Numbered from the stretch's first letter, positions 1 through 6,000 are shown. The stretch is DNA of 6,000 nt from Pseudomonadota bacterium (GCA_021780395.1 JAJXYU010000373.1:1-6000); one strand, 5' to 3'. The notes: a model not told the origin generated them from the letters alone. Numbers and translations: made by a program.

Positions 1-1
1 C

Positions 2-532
2 ATCGAGATGAGCTTCCCGTACTTCGTGATGAAGAAGGCGCCGGTCTCGGGCGTCGAGAGCCTGATGGACTACAAGGCCGCGATCTTCGGCGAACACCGC
101 GACGGCCGGACCGAGGTATGGCTCAAGGTCGTGGTCGCGGCGACGAGCCTGTGCCCGTGCTCGAAGGCGATCTCGAACTACGGCGCGCACAACCAGCGCT
201 CGCACATCACGATCACCGCGAGGATCAGCGAGCACCTGTGGCTCGAGGACCTGATCGACATCGCCGAGCGGGAAGCCTCCTGCGAGGTCTACGGGATGCT
301 GAAGCGGGTCGACGAGAAGTACGTCACTGAGCGCGCCTACGACAACCCGAAATTCGTCGAGGACATCGTCCGCGACGTCGCGGTCGCGCTGAACCGCGAA
401 CCGCGGGTCGCCGCGTACGTCGTCGAGGCGGAGAACTTCGAGTCGATCCACAACCACTCGGCGTACGCGATGATCGAGCACGACAAGCGCGAGGCCGCGA
501 GTCGCGCCTCGCGGACGGAACCGGACCGCTAG
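2..532 (+). CDS. folE2: GTP cyclohydrolase I type IB (FolE2), 3' part
   Basis: FolE2 converts GTP to 7,8-dihydroneopterin triphosphate, the first step of folate synthesis and also a source for queuosine. It is the cytosolic, metal-flexible alternative to the zinc enzyme FolE1. The reading frame is already open at the left edge, so the N-terminus (roughly 90-120 residues judging from the usual family length) lies outside; the ATG at 8 is internal. Counting from that ATG, the family motif [10 protein letters not shown] is at residues 47-56 with the conserved Cys, followed by His61 and His66. [20 protein letters not shown] (102-121) and [13 protein letters not shown] (142-154) are FolE2 hallmarks. 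The stop is TAG at 530-532. The gene runs toward the kinase gene and ends 7 bases from it. In some bacteria folE2 is induced by zinc starvation through Zur; the promoter is outside the window, so this cannot be judged here. Family identity is near certain. Confidence 0.96.
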   Translation: MEMSFPYFVMKKAPVSGVESLMDYKAAIFGEHRDGRTEVWLKVVVAATSLCPCSKAISNYGAHNQRSHITITARISEHLWLEDLIDIAEREASCEVYGMLKRVDEKYVTERAYDNPKFVEDIVRDVAVALNREPRVAAYVVEAENFESIHNHSAYAMIEHDKREAASRASRTEPDR

Positions 533-539
533 CCCGGGG

Positions 540-1856
540 TCAAGGCTGCGCCTCGGCGCGCTGCAGCCGAGCGATCAGGCTGCGCAGGAACACCTGGTTG
601 AAGCGCAGCTGGCACTCCGCCGAGACCTGCTCGAGGAGCGTCGAACTCACCTTCATCACCGTCACCGACCCGCGTGCGGTGATCGTCGCGGTGCGCTTCG
701 CGCCGCGCACGTAGCTGGTCTCGCCGAAACACTCGCCGCCCTCGAGCCGCCCGAGCCGGCGGCCGTTGCGGCCGACGTCGACCGTGCCCTCGACGATGAT
801 GTAGAAGCGATCGTCCATCTCGCCTTCCTTGACGATCTCCTCGCCGTCACCGTAGTCCTGCCAGCTGCTCGCGCGCAGCACCTCCCAGATCTCGGCGTGG
901 GAGAACTCGTGGAAGAACTTGAGCTTGCGCAGCAGTCCGAACTGTTCCTGCTGGTCGATGCGGTTGTACTGCGCGCGCAGCTTCTGGTGGACCCGGGTCA
1001 GGTCCGCCGCGAAGTCGAGGCCGGTCCGGTAGCGCTTCTCCGGGTCCTTCGCGAGCGCCATCGCGGCGACGTTCTCGAGTTCCTCGGGCACCTCCGGCCG
1101 CAGCGTGTGGATCGGCGGCGGGGTTGCGAACACGATCTGATGGAGGAGCTTCTGCAGGTTGCCGGCCCGGAACGGCCGGGTGCCGGTCAGCAGTTCGTAC
1201 ATCACCGCACCGAGCGAATACAGGTCCGAGCGGTTGGTGAGCTCGATCGACTGCACCTGCTCCGGCGACATGTACGAGGGACTCCCGGCGATGCCCTCGA
1301 TCCGCGAGATGTCCGAGTCGGCGACCAGCGCGATCCCGAAGTCGATGATGCGCACGTCCGAGTCCTGCGTGAGCATGAGGTTGCTCGGCTTGACGTCGCG
1401 GTGGATCACCCCGCGGCTGTGCGCGTAGTGCAGCGCGCGCGCCGCCTTATAGACGATCTCGACGACGTCGTCAATCCGCAGCAGGTTGTCGGGGCGGCAA
1501 TACGCGACGAGGGTGCGCGCGCCGTGCACGTGCTCCGTCACGATGTAGCAGTGTCCGTCCTCCTCGCCCGCGTCGTAGATCGGCAGGATGTTCGGATGCT
1601 GCAGCATCCCGACCATGTGCGCTTCCGAGAGGAACATCTTGCGGGCGATGCGCTTGCGGCTCTCGTCGCCGGCGGCCTCGATGTTGTAGACCTTGATCGC
1701 GACGTCGCGCCCGTAATACGGGTCGTGCGAGAGGTACACGACCCCGGTGCTGCCGCGCCCGACCTCCTTGATGATCGGGTACTTGCCGATCCGCTCCGGC
1801 AGCGGCGCCGGGACGCCGGAGGTCAGGGGAATCACTTTGGAACCGATGTTGCTCAA
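540..1856 (-). CDS. Serine/threonine protein kinase with C-terminal cyclic nucleotide-binding domain
   Basis: This is a predicted soluble Hanks-type kinase fused to a cNMP-binding domain, 438 residues from the TTG at 1856. Kinase domain, about 26-290: glycine loop GRGSTG (33-38), VAIK lysine 55, helix-C Glu78, catalytic HRDVKPSN (152-159), metal-binding DFG (172-174), SPE in place of APE (197-199), Asp211 in SDLYSLG, and KDPEKR with Arg275. All catalytic residues are present. The cNMP domain, about 313-430, has a phosphate-binding cassette FGETSYVRGAKRTAT (377-391) that keeps the Glu (379) and Arg (388) expected to hold the cyclic phosphate. No membrane segment or PASTA repeat is seen. The start is uncertain: no ATG fits, TTG at 1856 gives a plausible N-terminus (MSNIGSKVIPL), and TTG codons at 1883 and 1952 are alternatives, the last overlapping thiL. 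No clear ribosome-binding site precedes any of them. Inference: cAMP or cGMP may control the kinase; its substrates are unknown. Confidence 0.92.
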   Translation of the reverse strand: MSNIGSKVIPLTSGVPAPLPERIGKYPIIKEVGRGSTGVVYLSHDPYYGRDVAIKVYNIEAAGDESRKRIARKMFLSEAHMVGMLQHPNILPIYDAGEEDGHCYIVTEHVHGARTLVAYCRPDNLLRIDDVVEIVYKAARALHYAHSRGVIHRDVKPSNLMLTQDSDVRIIDFGIALVADSDISRIEGIAGSPSYMSPEQVQSIELTNRSDLYSLGAVMYELLTGTRPFRAGNLQKLLHQIVFATPPPIHTLRPEVPEELENVAAMALAKDPEKRYRTGLDFAADLTRVHQKLRAQYNRIDQQEQFGLLRKLKFFHEFSHAEIWEVLRASSWQDYGDGEEIVKEGEMDDRFYIIVEGTVDVGRNGRRLGRLEGGECFGETSYVRGAKRTATITARGSVTVMKVSSTLLEQVSAECQLRFNQVFLRSLIARLQRAEAQP

Positions 1857-1873
1857 GGACGAACCGCGCCATT

Positions 1874-1916
1874 CCGCCGGCAATCGACACCGGGACCCAC
1901 GATACCGGGCCGGCGG
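1874..1916 (-). other. Inverted repeat in the thiL-kinase gap
   Basis: Perfect 8-base arms CCGCCGGC (1874-1881) and GCCGGCGG (1909-1916) enclose a 27-base loop. Within the loop CCGG at 1890-1893 can pair with CCGG at 1905-1908. The element begins a few bases after the thiL stop and covers most of the 64-base gap before the TTG at 1856. On the minus-strand transcript it is followed by AATGGCGCGG, not a U-run, so it is not a canonical Rho-independent terminator. It may be a weak terminator, a processing or RNA-protecting hairpin, a leader structure of the kinase mRNA, or simply a chance product of high GC. Confidence 0.3.
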
Positions 1917-1920
1917 GGTA

Positions 1921-2925
1921 TCAATCCGTGAACTGGGTCGAGGCTCCGGCAAAGTGATCGAACCCCCCCCTCGCCGGAACGTACGAGCGTCCGCCGCGGG
2001 TCCATCGCACTCCCTCGCCCGCGAGAAACTCGCCGATCACCGTGACCGGTGTCGCGGTCCCGGCCGCGGCGGCCGCGAGCCGCGAGGCCGCGGCCGGCGC
2101 GACCGCGAGCACCAGCTCGTAGTCATCGCCGCCGCCGAGCGCCTGATCGAGCGCTTGGTCGGGCGAGGCCGTCGCGCGCAGCGCCGCCGACAGCGGCAGC
2201 CGTTCGACGTCGACCGCCGCGGCGACCCCGCTCGCCGCCGCGAGCTTCGCAAGATCGCCGGCGAGGCCGTCGGAGACGTCCATCGCCGCGCTCGCGATGC
2301 CGCGCACCGCGCGGCCGAACGCGACCCGCGGCGCCGGGAACTCGTAGTGTCGCAACAGCGCCCGTGCGTGGGCGTCGTGCGCCCGTTGCGGCGACCGCGC
2401 GACCTCGAGACCCGCGCCGGCGTCGCCGAGCGTGCCGGTGACCGCGATCAGGTCGCCCGGCCGTGCGCCGCTGCGCCGCAGACCCTCCCCGGCCGGCACC
2501 GCGCCGAGGATCTGCACGCTGATCGCGAGCGGCCCGGCGGTCGTGTCGCCACCGACGAGTTCGACGCCGTGTTCCCGCGCCAGATCGAAGAACCCCGCCG
2601 CAAATCCCTCGAGCCAGTCCGGATCCGCGGCCGGCAGGGTCAACGCGAGCGTCGCCCAGGCCGGGATCGCCCCCATCGCGGCCAGGTCGCTCAGGTTCAC
2701 CGCGAGCGCCCGATGTCCGATCGACCGTGGATCGCTGCCGCGCAGGAAGTGCCGTCCTGCGACGATCGTGTCGACCGCGGCGACGAGGTCATGCCCGGCG
2801 GGCAGTCGCAGCACCGCGGCGTCGTCGCCGATCCCGAGGATCGTCGACCCGGCGCCCGGGCGCGCGCCCGCGCGCGCGAAATAACGGCGGATCAGCTCGA
2901 ACTCGCCGAGGCCGCCCCCCGTCAT
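1921..2925 (-). CDS. thiL: Thiamine-monophosphate kinase
   Basis: ThiL phosphorylates thiamine monophosphate with ATP to give thiamine diphosphate, the active cofactor, in the cytosol. The product is 334 residues, normal for the family, and collinear with enterobacterial ThiL. Visible motifs: GEFELI (6-11), GIGDDAAV (31-38) and VDT (51-53) for Mg/ATP binding, NLSDLAAMG (77-85), GGDTT (125-129), VTGTLG (162-167), DVSDGL (216-221), GGGDDYEL (264-271) and a closing GFDHF (321-325). The ATG at 2925 shares the ATGA overlap with the nusB stop, which fits translational coupling; the sequence just upstream has only a weak purine-rich site. The stop is TGA at 1923-1921. A run of eight G (minus strand) lies just before the FDHF codons, and a nine-residue tail follows FDHF. 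ThiL after NusB is a common proteobacterial arrangement. Confidence 0.97.
   Translation of the reverse strand: MTGGGLGEFELIRRYFARAGARPGAGSTILGIGDDAAVLRLPAGHDLVAAVDTIVAGRHFLRGSDPRSIGHRALAVNLSDLAAMGAIPAWATLALTLPAADPDWLEGFAAGFFDLAREHGVELVGGDTTAGPLAISVQILGAVPAGEGLRRSGARPGDLIAVTGTLGDAGAGLEVARSPQRAHDAHARALLRHYEFPAPRVAFGRAVRGIASAAMDVSDGLAGDLAKLAAASGVAAAVDVERLPLSAALRATASPDQALDQALGGGDDYELVLAVAPAAASRLAAAAAGTATPVTVIGEFLAGEGVRWTRGGRSYVPARGGFDHFAGASTQFTD
1963..1970 (-). repeat. Homopolymer tract of eight G (minus strand) inside thiL
   Basis: Eight consecutive C on the + strand read as G8 in the thiL message, within the codons AGG GGG GGG for Arg-Gly-Gly just before FDHF. The frame as given is the correct one, because it yields the conserved GFDHF ending. 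Loss of one G would move the reader into the frame of the downstream kinase gene, which has no stop between the tract and the TTG at 1952. Tracts of this length are known to slip in some bacteria; nothing in the sequence shows that this one does. Confidence 0.6.
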
Positions 2926-3395
2926 GCCGGCGAGCCCCGCTCGCGCCCGTATTCCAGCGGACGCAGCTCTCGCGCGGCGCGGTCGAGCACCGCGTTCACG
3001 AACTTGTGCGCGCCCGTCGCGCCGAACCGCTTGGCGAGCTCGAGTGCCTCGGCGATCGCGACGCGGTAGGGCAGCTCCGGCCGGTGGCCAAGCTCGTACA
3101 CGCCAAGCCACAGCACCGCGTGCTCGATCGGATCGAGCGCCGGCGGCGCGATGTCTCCGTACTTCGCGATCACGGCGTCGAGTTCCTCGCGCCGGTCCGC
3201 GACCGCGCCGAGCGACTCGCGGAAATACCCGCGATCGGCACGGTCGGCCGCCGCGTCGCCCTCGAGGTCGCGCGCGATCTCGAGCCACGGCCGCGGGTTG
3301 AGCTGCAGCTCATACAGCGCCTGCAGCACGAGCCGTCGCGCGTGGCTGCGCGCGCGCCGCCCGCCCGCCGCACCCTGCCGGCCGGTGATGGTCAC
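2922..3395 (-). CDS. nusB: Transcription antitermination factor NusB
   Basis: NusB binds boxA RNA together with NusE (ribosomal protein S10) and supports antitermination and folding of rRNA transcripts. The product is 157 residues, slightly longer than E. coli NusB because of a basic, Gly/Arg-rich N-terminal extension. The conserved helical core begins with [19 protein letters not shown] (13-31). [15 protein letters not shown] (88-102) and [17 protein letters not shown] (109-125) followed by KFVNAVLD (131-138) are clear NusB signatures. The GTG at 3395 forms a GTGA overlap with the ribH stop. The next gene thiL begins in an ATGA overlap with its TGA at 2924-2922. No strong ribosome-binding site precedes the GTG, so re-initiation after ribH is the likely mode of translation. 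NusB next to ribH is a very common bacterial arrangement. Confidence 0.96.
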   Translation of the reverse strand: MTITGRQGAAGGRRARSHARRLVLQALYELQLNPRPWLEIARDLEGDAAADRADRGYFRESLGAVADRREELDAVIAKYGDIAPPALDPIEHAVLWLGVYELGHRPELPYRVAIAEALELAKRFGATGAHKFVNAVLDRAARELRPLEYGRERGSPA

Positions 3396-3874
3396 GGCTC
3401 TATTTTGCGCAACAACGTCGCCAACTCGATCGCGGTCAGCGCGGCGTCGGCACCCTTGTTGCCCGCCTTGCCGCCGGCCCGGTCGAGCGCCTGATCGACC
3501 GTGTCGGTCGTGAGCACGCCGAACGCGACCGGCACGCCGGTCTCGAACGCGACCCGCGCGACGCCGGCGGCGCATTCGCCGGCGACGTAGTCGAAGTGCG
3601 GGGTGTCGCCGCGGATGACCGCGCCGAGCGCGATCAGCGCATCGTAGCGCGCCGACGCGGCGAGCTTGCGCACCACGAGCGGGATCTCGAACGCGCCAGG
3701 GACGCGCACGACGTCGACCCGGCCCTCGTCGATCCCGTGCCTCGCGAGCGCATCCAGCGCGCCGCGCAGCAGCGGCTCCACGACGAACTCGTTGAAGCGC
3801 GCGGCGACGCACGCGACGCGCAGTTCGCGCGCGGACAGATCGCCTTCGATCGTTCGGGGGGTCGCCTGGGGCAC
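3392..3874 (-). CDS. ribH: 6,7-dimethyl-8-ribityllumazine synthase
   Basis: RibH condenses 5-amino-6-ribitylaminouracil with 3,4-dihydroxy-2-butanone 4-phosphate to give lumazine, the penultimate step of riboflavin synthesis; the family forms pentamers or 60-mer shells. From GTG at 3874 the product has 160 residues, the usual length. Motifs: ARFN (25-28, with the substrate-stacking Phe), VPGAFEIP (58-65), [14 protein letters not shown] (84-97, with the catalytic His93), [12 protein letters not shown] (118-129) and [10 protein letters not shown] (132-141, with the phosphate-binding Arg). I prefer this start because AGGAAG lies at a good distance upstream and the length fits. An ATG at 3931 would add 19 residues of low-complexity sequence and would form an ATGA overlap with the ribB stop; it has only a weak ribosome-binding site, but remains possible. 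The stop overlaps the nusB start. Confidence 0.97.
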   Translation of the reverse strand: MPQATPRTIEGDLSARELRVACVAARFNEFVVEPLLRGALDALARHGIDEGRVDVVRVPGAFEIPLVVRKLAASARYDALIALGAVIRGDTPHFDYVAGECAAGVARVAFETGVPVAFGVLTTDTVDQALDRAGGKAGNKGADAALTAIELATLLRKIEP

Positions 3875-3880
3875 GGTCGT

Positions 3881-3886
3881 CTTCCT
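3881..3886 (-). promoter_or_regulatory. Ribosome-binding site for ribH
   Basis: The minus strand reads AGGAAG here, with 8 bases between AGGA and the GTG at 3874. This is the main argument for the shorter ribH start over the ATG at 3931. Confidence 0.6.
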
Positions 3887-3927
3887 GTCGGGTGTCGGGG
3901 GATCCGGATTATATGCCGCGCGATCGC

Positions 3928-5061
3928 TCATTCGCCGCCGTCGACGTAGCCGGTGATCTCGAGGTCGAACGCGGCGAGGCCCTGCAGCTGCTTCGGCGCG
4001 CTCAGCACCCGCATCCGCTTCACGCCGAGATCGGTGAGGATCTGCGCGCCGATCCCGTAGGTGCGGATCACGGTCGCGCCGTGCGCGGCCGGCGTGCCCG
4101 CGTCGGCCGGCGTTCGCCCGAGCTCGCGCACGCTCTCCATGAATTCGCGCGGGTTCTCCTCCGAGCGCAGGATCACGACCACGCCCGATGGCTCGGCCGC
4201 GATCCGCCGGATCGCGCCGCGCAGCGGCCAGCCGAGGCGTTCGCTGCGCACGCCGATCAGGTCACGCAGCGTGTCGTTCACGTGCACGCGCACGAGCGGC
4301 GACGGCGAGGTCGCGAGATCCCCCTTCACGAGCGCGACGTGGACGTTCTTGTGCACGTGGTCCTCGTAGCAGCACAGCCGGAACGCGCCGAACTCGGTCT
4401 CGACGGCGCCGTCGTAGATCCGCTCCACGATGGGCGCGTTGTTCTGCCGGTCGTTCGCCAGGCGGTAGCGGATCAGGTCGGCGATCGTGCCGATCTTCAG
4501 GCCGTGCCGCCCGGCGAAGGTCTCGAGGTCCGGACGGCGCGCCATCGTGCCGTCCTCGTTCAGGATCTCGACGATCACCGCCGCGGGCATGAATCCGGCG
4601 AGCCGCGCGAGATCGCAGCCGGCTTCGGTGTGGCCGGCGCGGGTGAGCACCCCGCCGGGCTGCGCCATCAACGGGAACACGTGCCCTGGCTGGCGCAGGT
4701 CCTCCGGTTTCGCGGTCGGCGCGACCGCGGCGCGGATGGTCTGCGCACGGTCGTGCGCGGAGATTCCGGTCGTCACCCCCTCGGCCGCCTCGATCGACAG
4801 CGTGAAATTGGTCTTGTGCTCGCTGTCGGTGTCGCTGACCATCAACGGCAGACGCAGCTGCCGGCAGCGCTCACGCGTGAGCGTGAGGCAGATCAGCCCC
4901 CGCCCGTAGCGCGCCATGAAGTTCACGTCCTCGGCGCGCACGCAGGCGGCCGCCATCACGAGATCGCCCTCGTTCTCCCGATCCTCGTCGTCCATGATCA
5001 CGACCATGCGCCCCGCGCGCAGGTCCTCGAGGATCTCGTCGATCGTGTTCAGTCCGCTCAT
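3928..5061 (-). CDS. ribB: 3,4-dihydroxy-2-butanone 4-phosphate synthase with degenerate GTP cyclohydrolase II-like domain (RibBX type)
   Basis: The N-terminal RibB domain converts ribulose 5-phosphate to formate and 3,4-dihydroxy-2-butanone 4-phosphate, the four-carbon unit of riboflavin. It occupies about 1-200 of 377 residues: [11 protein letters not shown] (24-34, acidic metal and substrate loop), [14 protein letters not shown] (98-111), [12 protein letters not shown] (126-137), [16 protein letters not shown] (141-156) and [12 protein letters not shown] (168-179). The remaining ~177 residues resemble RibA: VRVH (257-260) and [16 protein letters not shown] (335-350) are kept. However, the zinc-binding three-cysteine stretch after VRVH is replaced by [10 protein letters not shown] and the Arg-Gly-rich active-site segment is lost. 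GTP cyclohydrolase II activity is therefore not expected, matching the RibBX variants known in Proteobacteria. ATG at 5061 gives the family N-terminus ([11 protein letters not shown]). A GTG at 5082 adds seven residues and overlaps the ribE stop as GTGA. Confidence 0.94.
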   Translation of the reverse strand: MSGLNTIDEILEDLRAGRMVVIMDDEDRENEGDLVMAAACVRAEDVNFMARYGRGLICLTLTRERCRQLRLPLMVSDTDSEHKTNFTLSIEAAEGVTTGISAHDRAQTIRAAVAPTAKPEDLRQPGHVFPLMAQPGGVLTRAGHTEAGCDLARLAGFMPAAVIVEILNEDGTMARRPDLETFAGRHGLKIGTIADLIRYRLANDRQNNAPIVERIYDGAVETEFGAFRLCCYEDHVHKNVHVALVKGDLATSPSPLVRVHVNDTLRDLIGVRSERLGWPLRGAIRRIAAEPSGVVVILRSEENPREFMESVRELGRTPADAGTPAAHGATVIRTYGIGAQILTDLGVKRMRVLSAPKQLQGLAAFDLEITGYVDGGE

Positions 5062-5078
5062 CGTTCGTGTCACTCGTA

Positions 5079-5678
5079 TCACTCCCGAGGGCCGCCGATG
5101 AGGCGGTCCAGATAGCGTGCGATCAGATCGATCTCGACGTTGACGGGGTCGCCCGCGACGCGATCGCCGAGCGTGGTCTCGGCGCGGGTATGTGGGATCA
5201 GGTTCACGCCGAAGGTCGCGCCGTCGACCTCGTTCACGGTCAGGCTCACCCCGTCGATGCAGATCGAGCCCTTCGGCGCGACGAAGCGCGCGAGCGCCGC
5301 GGGCAACTCGAAACGCATCCGCCAGGAGCGCGCATCATCGCGGGTGTCGAGCACACGACCGACCGCATCGACGTGCCCGCTCACGAGGTGCCCGCCGAGC
5401 GGATCGCCGGCGCGCAGGCTCGGCTCGAGGTTCACCCGGGCGCCCGGGCGCAGGCCGCCGAACGTCGTCTTCGCGAGGGTCTCGGCGGACAAGTCGGCGT
5501 GGAACGCGCCCGACACCCAGCGCGTGACCGTGAGGCACACCCCTTGCACCGCGACGCTGTCGCCGACCCGCAGGCGCTCGACCCCGCCGCCGTGCGCCTC
5601 GATCGCGATCTCGAGGTCTCCCCCGCGCGCTTCCGCCGCGCCGATCCGTCCGACCGCCGTCACGATTCCGGTGAACAT
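5079..5678 (-). CDS. ribE: Riboflavin synthase, alpha subunit
   Basis: Riboflavin synthase dismutates two molecules of 6,7-dimethyl-8-ribityllumazine into riboflavin and the pyrimidine that RibH re-uses. The product is 199 residues, of usual length, built of two homologous lumazine-binding barrels (about 1-97 and 98-190). Signatures: MFTGIVTAVG at the N-terminus, the paired GVCLTV (46-51) and GVSLTVN (143-149), RVNLEPSLRAGDPLGGH (81-97) and GGHLVSGHVD (95-104) at the barrel junction, with His102. The C-terminal helix ARYLDRLIG is used for trimer formation in the family. The ATG at 5678 has a strong Shine-Dalgarno sequence and starts exactly at the conserved MFTG. The start lies inside the 3' end of ribD (19-base overlap), and the TGA at 5081-5079 touches the possible ribB GTG start. 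The same enzyme is named ribC in some species. Confidence 0.97.
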   Translation of the reverse strand: MFTGIVTAVGRIGAAEARGGDLEIAIEAHGGGVERLRVGDSVAVQGVCLTVTRWVSGAFHADLSAETLAKTTFGGLRPGARVNLEPSLRAGDPLGGHLVSGHVDAVGRVLDTRDDARSWRMRFELPAALARFVAPKGSICIDGVSLTVNEVDGATFGVNLIPHTRAETTLGDRVAGDPVNVEIDLIARYLDRLIGGPRE

Positions 5679-6000
5679 ACCGACTCCTCCCGCCTCGCCG
5701 TCAACATCACCCGCAGGTCCCCGCCGAAGAACCGCGCATCGAGGAACTCGAAGCACGTCGGCGCCGCCGCGTACCCGGCCGACAGTGCCGCGAGCGGTGG
5801 CGCGTCGGCGCCGAGCAGCCGCGGCGCGTAATACACGATCAGCTCATCCACCAACTCGTCCTCGATCCAGGCGGCCGCGAGCCGCGGTCCGCACTCGACC
5901 CACAGCTCGTTGACCTCGAGCGCCGCAAGCCGCGCGAGCGCGGCGCCGAGATCGAGGCCACCGGCCGCGCGCGGCAGCGCCTCGACCCGGACGCCCGGCG
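5660..6000 (-). CDS. ribD: Riboflavin biosynthesis protein RibD, C-terminal part of the reductase domain
   Basis: RibD is the bifunctional diaminohydroxyphosphoribosylaminopyrimidine deaminase/5-amino-6-(5-phosphoribosylamino)uracil reductase. Only the last 112 residues of the C-terminal, NADPH-dependent reductase domain are in the window; the deaminase domain and the start lie beyond the right edge. Reading inward from 5998, the visible parts are GGLDLGAALARLAALEVNEL and WVECGPRLAAAWIEDELVDE, then LIVYYAPRLLG, which match the conserved 'E-x-G-x-x-L ... LVDEL-x-x-Y-x-AP-x-LLG' stretch of RibD reductases. The usual Ala after Glu in that motif is Cys here. After the expected end near LRVMLTARRE a short tail SVCSPES runs over the ribE ribosome-binding site and start. 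The stop is TGA at 5662-5660. As the first riboflavin gene seen, it may carry the operon promoter (and any FMN riboswitch) further right, outside the window. Confidence 0.93.
   Translation of the reverse strand, partial: PGVRVEALPRAAGGLDLGAALARLAALEVNELWVECGPRLAAAWIEDELVDELIVYYAPRLLGADAPPLAALSAGYAAAPTCFEFLDARFFGGDLRVMLTARREESVCSPES
5684..5691 (-). promoter_or_regulatory. Strong ribosome-binding site for ribE
   Basis: The minus strand reads GGGAGGAG, with 5 bases between it and the ATG at 5678 (7 bases counted from the GGAGG core). It lies within the last codons of ribD, so ribE can be translated independently although the genes overlap. It is the best Shine-Dalgarno match I found in this window. 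Confidence 0.8.

Noticed and set aside
544..568. Hairpin GGCTGC/GCAGCC as a terminator for folE2
   Set aside because: The stem is 6 bases with a 13-base loop, lies inside the kinase coding end, and no T-run follows.
897..1931. Long + strand open frame opposite the kinase gene (344 codons)
   Set aside because: It lies antisense to a gene with complete kinase motifs, its composition is dominated by Arg/Val/Asp/His as expected from reverse reading of GC-rich codons, and it shows no family motif.
1857..1952. Kinase start at TTG 1952 rather than 1856
   Set aside because: It would overlap thiL by 32 bases and add 32 residues rich in Pro/Arg/Ser with no family look; kept only as an alternative.
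2861..2878. Alternating CG tract as a Z-DNA or regulatory element
   Set aside because: It encodes the ordinary Ala/Arg-rich stretch near the ThiL N-terminus, and similar GC alternation is common throughout this window.
1747..3069. Long + strand open frame opposite thiL (440 codons)
   Set aside because: Shadow of thiL and the end of nusB; Arg-rich, no recognisable domain, and thiL is unmistakable on the other strand.
2926..3288. Upstream extension of the thiL frame to 3288
   Set aside because: The added 121 residues are Arg/Gly-rich and overlap nusB; homology with ThiL begins just after the ATG at 2925.
3396..3812. Upstream extension of the nusB frame to 3812
   Set aside because: The added residues are Arg-rich and overlap ribH; NusB homology begins after the GTG at 3395.
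3892..5115. Long + strand open frame opposite ribB (407 codons)
   Set aside because: Shadow of ribB produced by strong G/C preference at codon third positions; its composition is Arg/His/Asp/Val-rich without motifs.

Overview
The window is very GC-rich, almost entirely coding, and carries ordinary chromosomal bacterial genes. I infer a proteobacterium, most likely gamma or beta. The reasons are the gene order ribD-ribE-ribB-ribH-nusB-thiL, the close likeness of ThiL to the enterobacterial type, and a RibB with a degenerate RibA-like tail (the RibBX type described in Proteobacteria). I cannot name a genus. I see no tRNA, rRNA, insertion sequence, CRISPR array or phage gene.

Layout. From the left edge to 532 on the + strand is the 3' part of folE2, a type IB GTP cyclohydrolase that starts outside the window. 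It ends 7 bases from the end of a convergent minus-strand gene (540-1856) encoding a soluble serine/threonine protein kinase with a C-terminal cyclic-nucleotide-binding domain. All other genes lie on the minus strand, transcribed from right to left: ribD (3' end only, 5660-6000), ribE (5079-5678), ribB/ribBX (3928-5061), ribH (3392-3874), nusB (2922-3395) and thiL (1921-2925). They are tightly packed. ribD overlaps ribE by 19 bases, and each junction from ribE to thiL either has, or offers as an alternative start, a 4-base ATGA/GTGA overlap. The 64 bases between thiL and the kinase gene are the longest untranslated gap in the minus-strand block and hold an inverted repeat.

How the genes work together. 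RibD, RibB, RibH and RibE supply most of riboflavin synthesis. RibB makes 3,4-dihydroxy-2-butanone 4-phosphate, RibD makes the pyrimidine partner, RibH joins the two into lumazine, and RibE converts lumazine to riboflavin. The first step, GTP cyclohydrolase II, is not supplied here, because the RibA-like domain of RibB has lost the zinc-cysteine motif; a separate ribA must exist elsewhere. NusB (transcription antitermination) and ThiL (last step to thiamine diphosphate) are the usual passengers of this operon. FolE2 starts the folate (or queuosine) branch from GTP. The kinase is the one unusual gene. It sits downstream of thiL, where pgpA is common in gammaproteobacteria, and could be co-transcribed with the cofactor genes.

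I found no convincing undescribed multi-gene system. The items most worth a second look are the kinase-cyclic nucleotide receptor fusion, the degenerate RibA domain, and the eight-G tract near the 3' end of thiL, beyond which the kinase frame is open.
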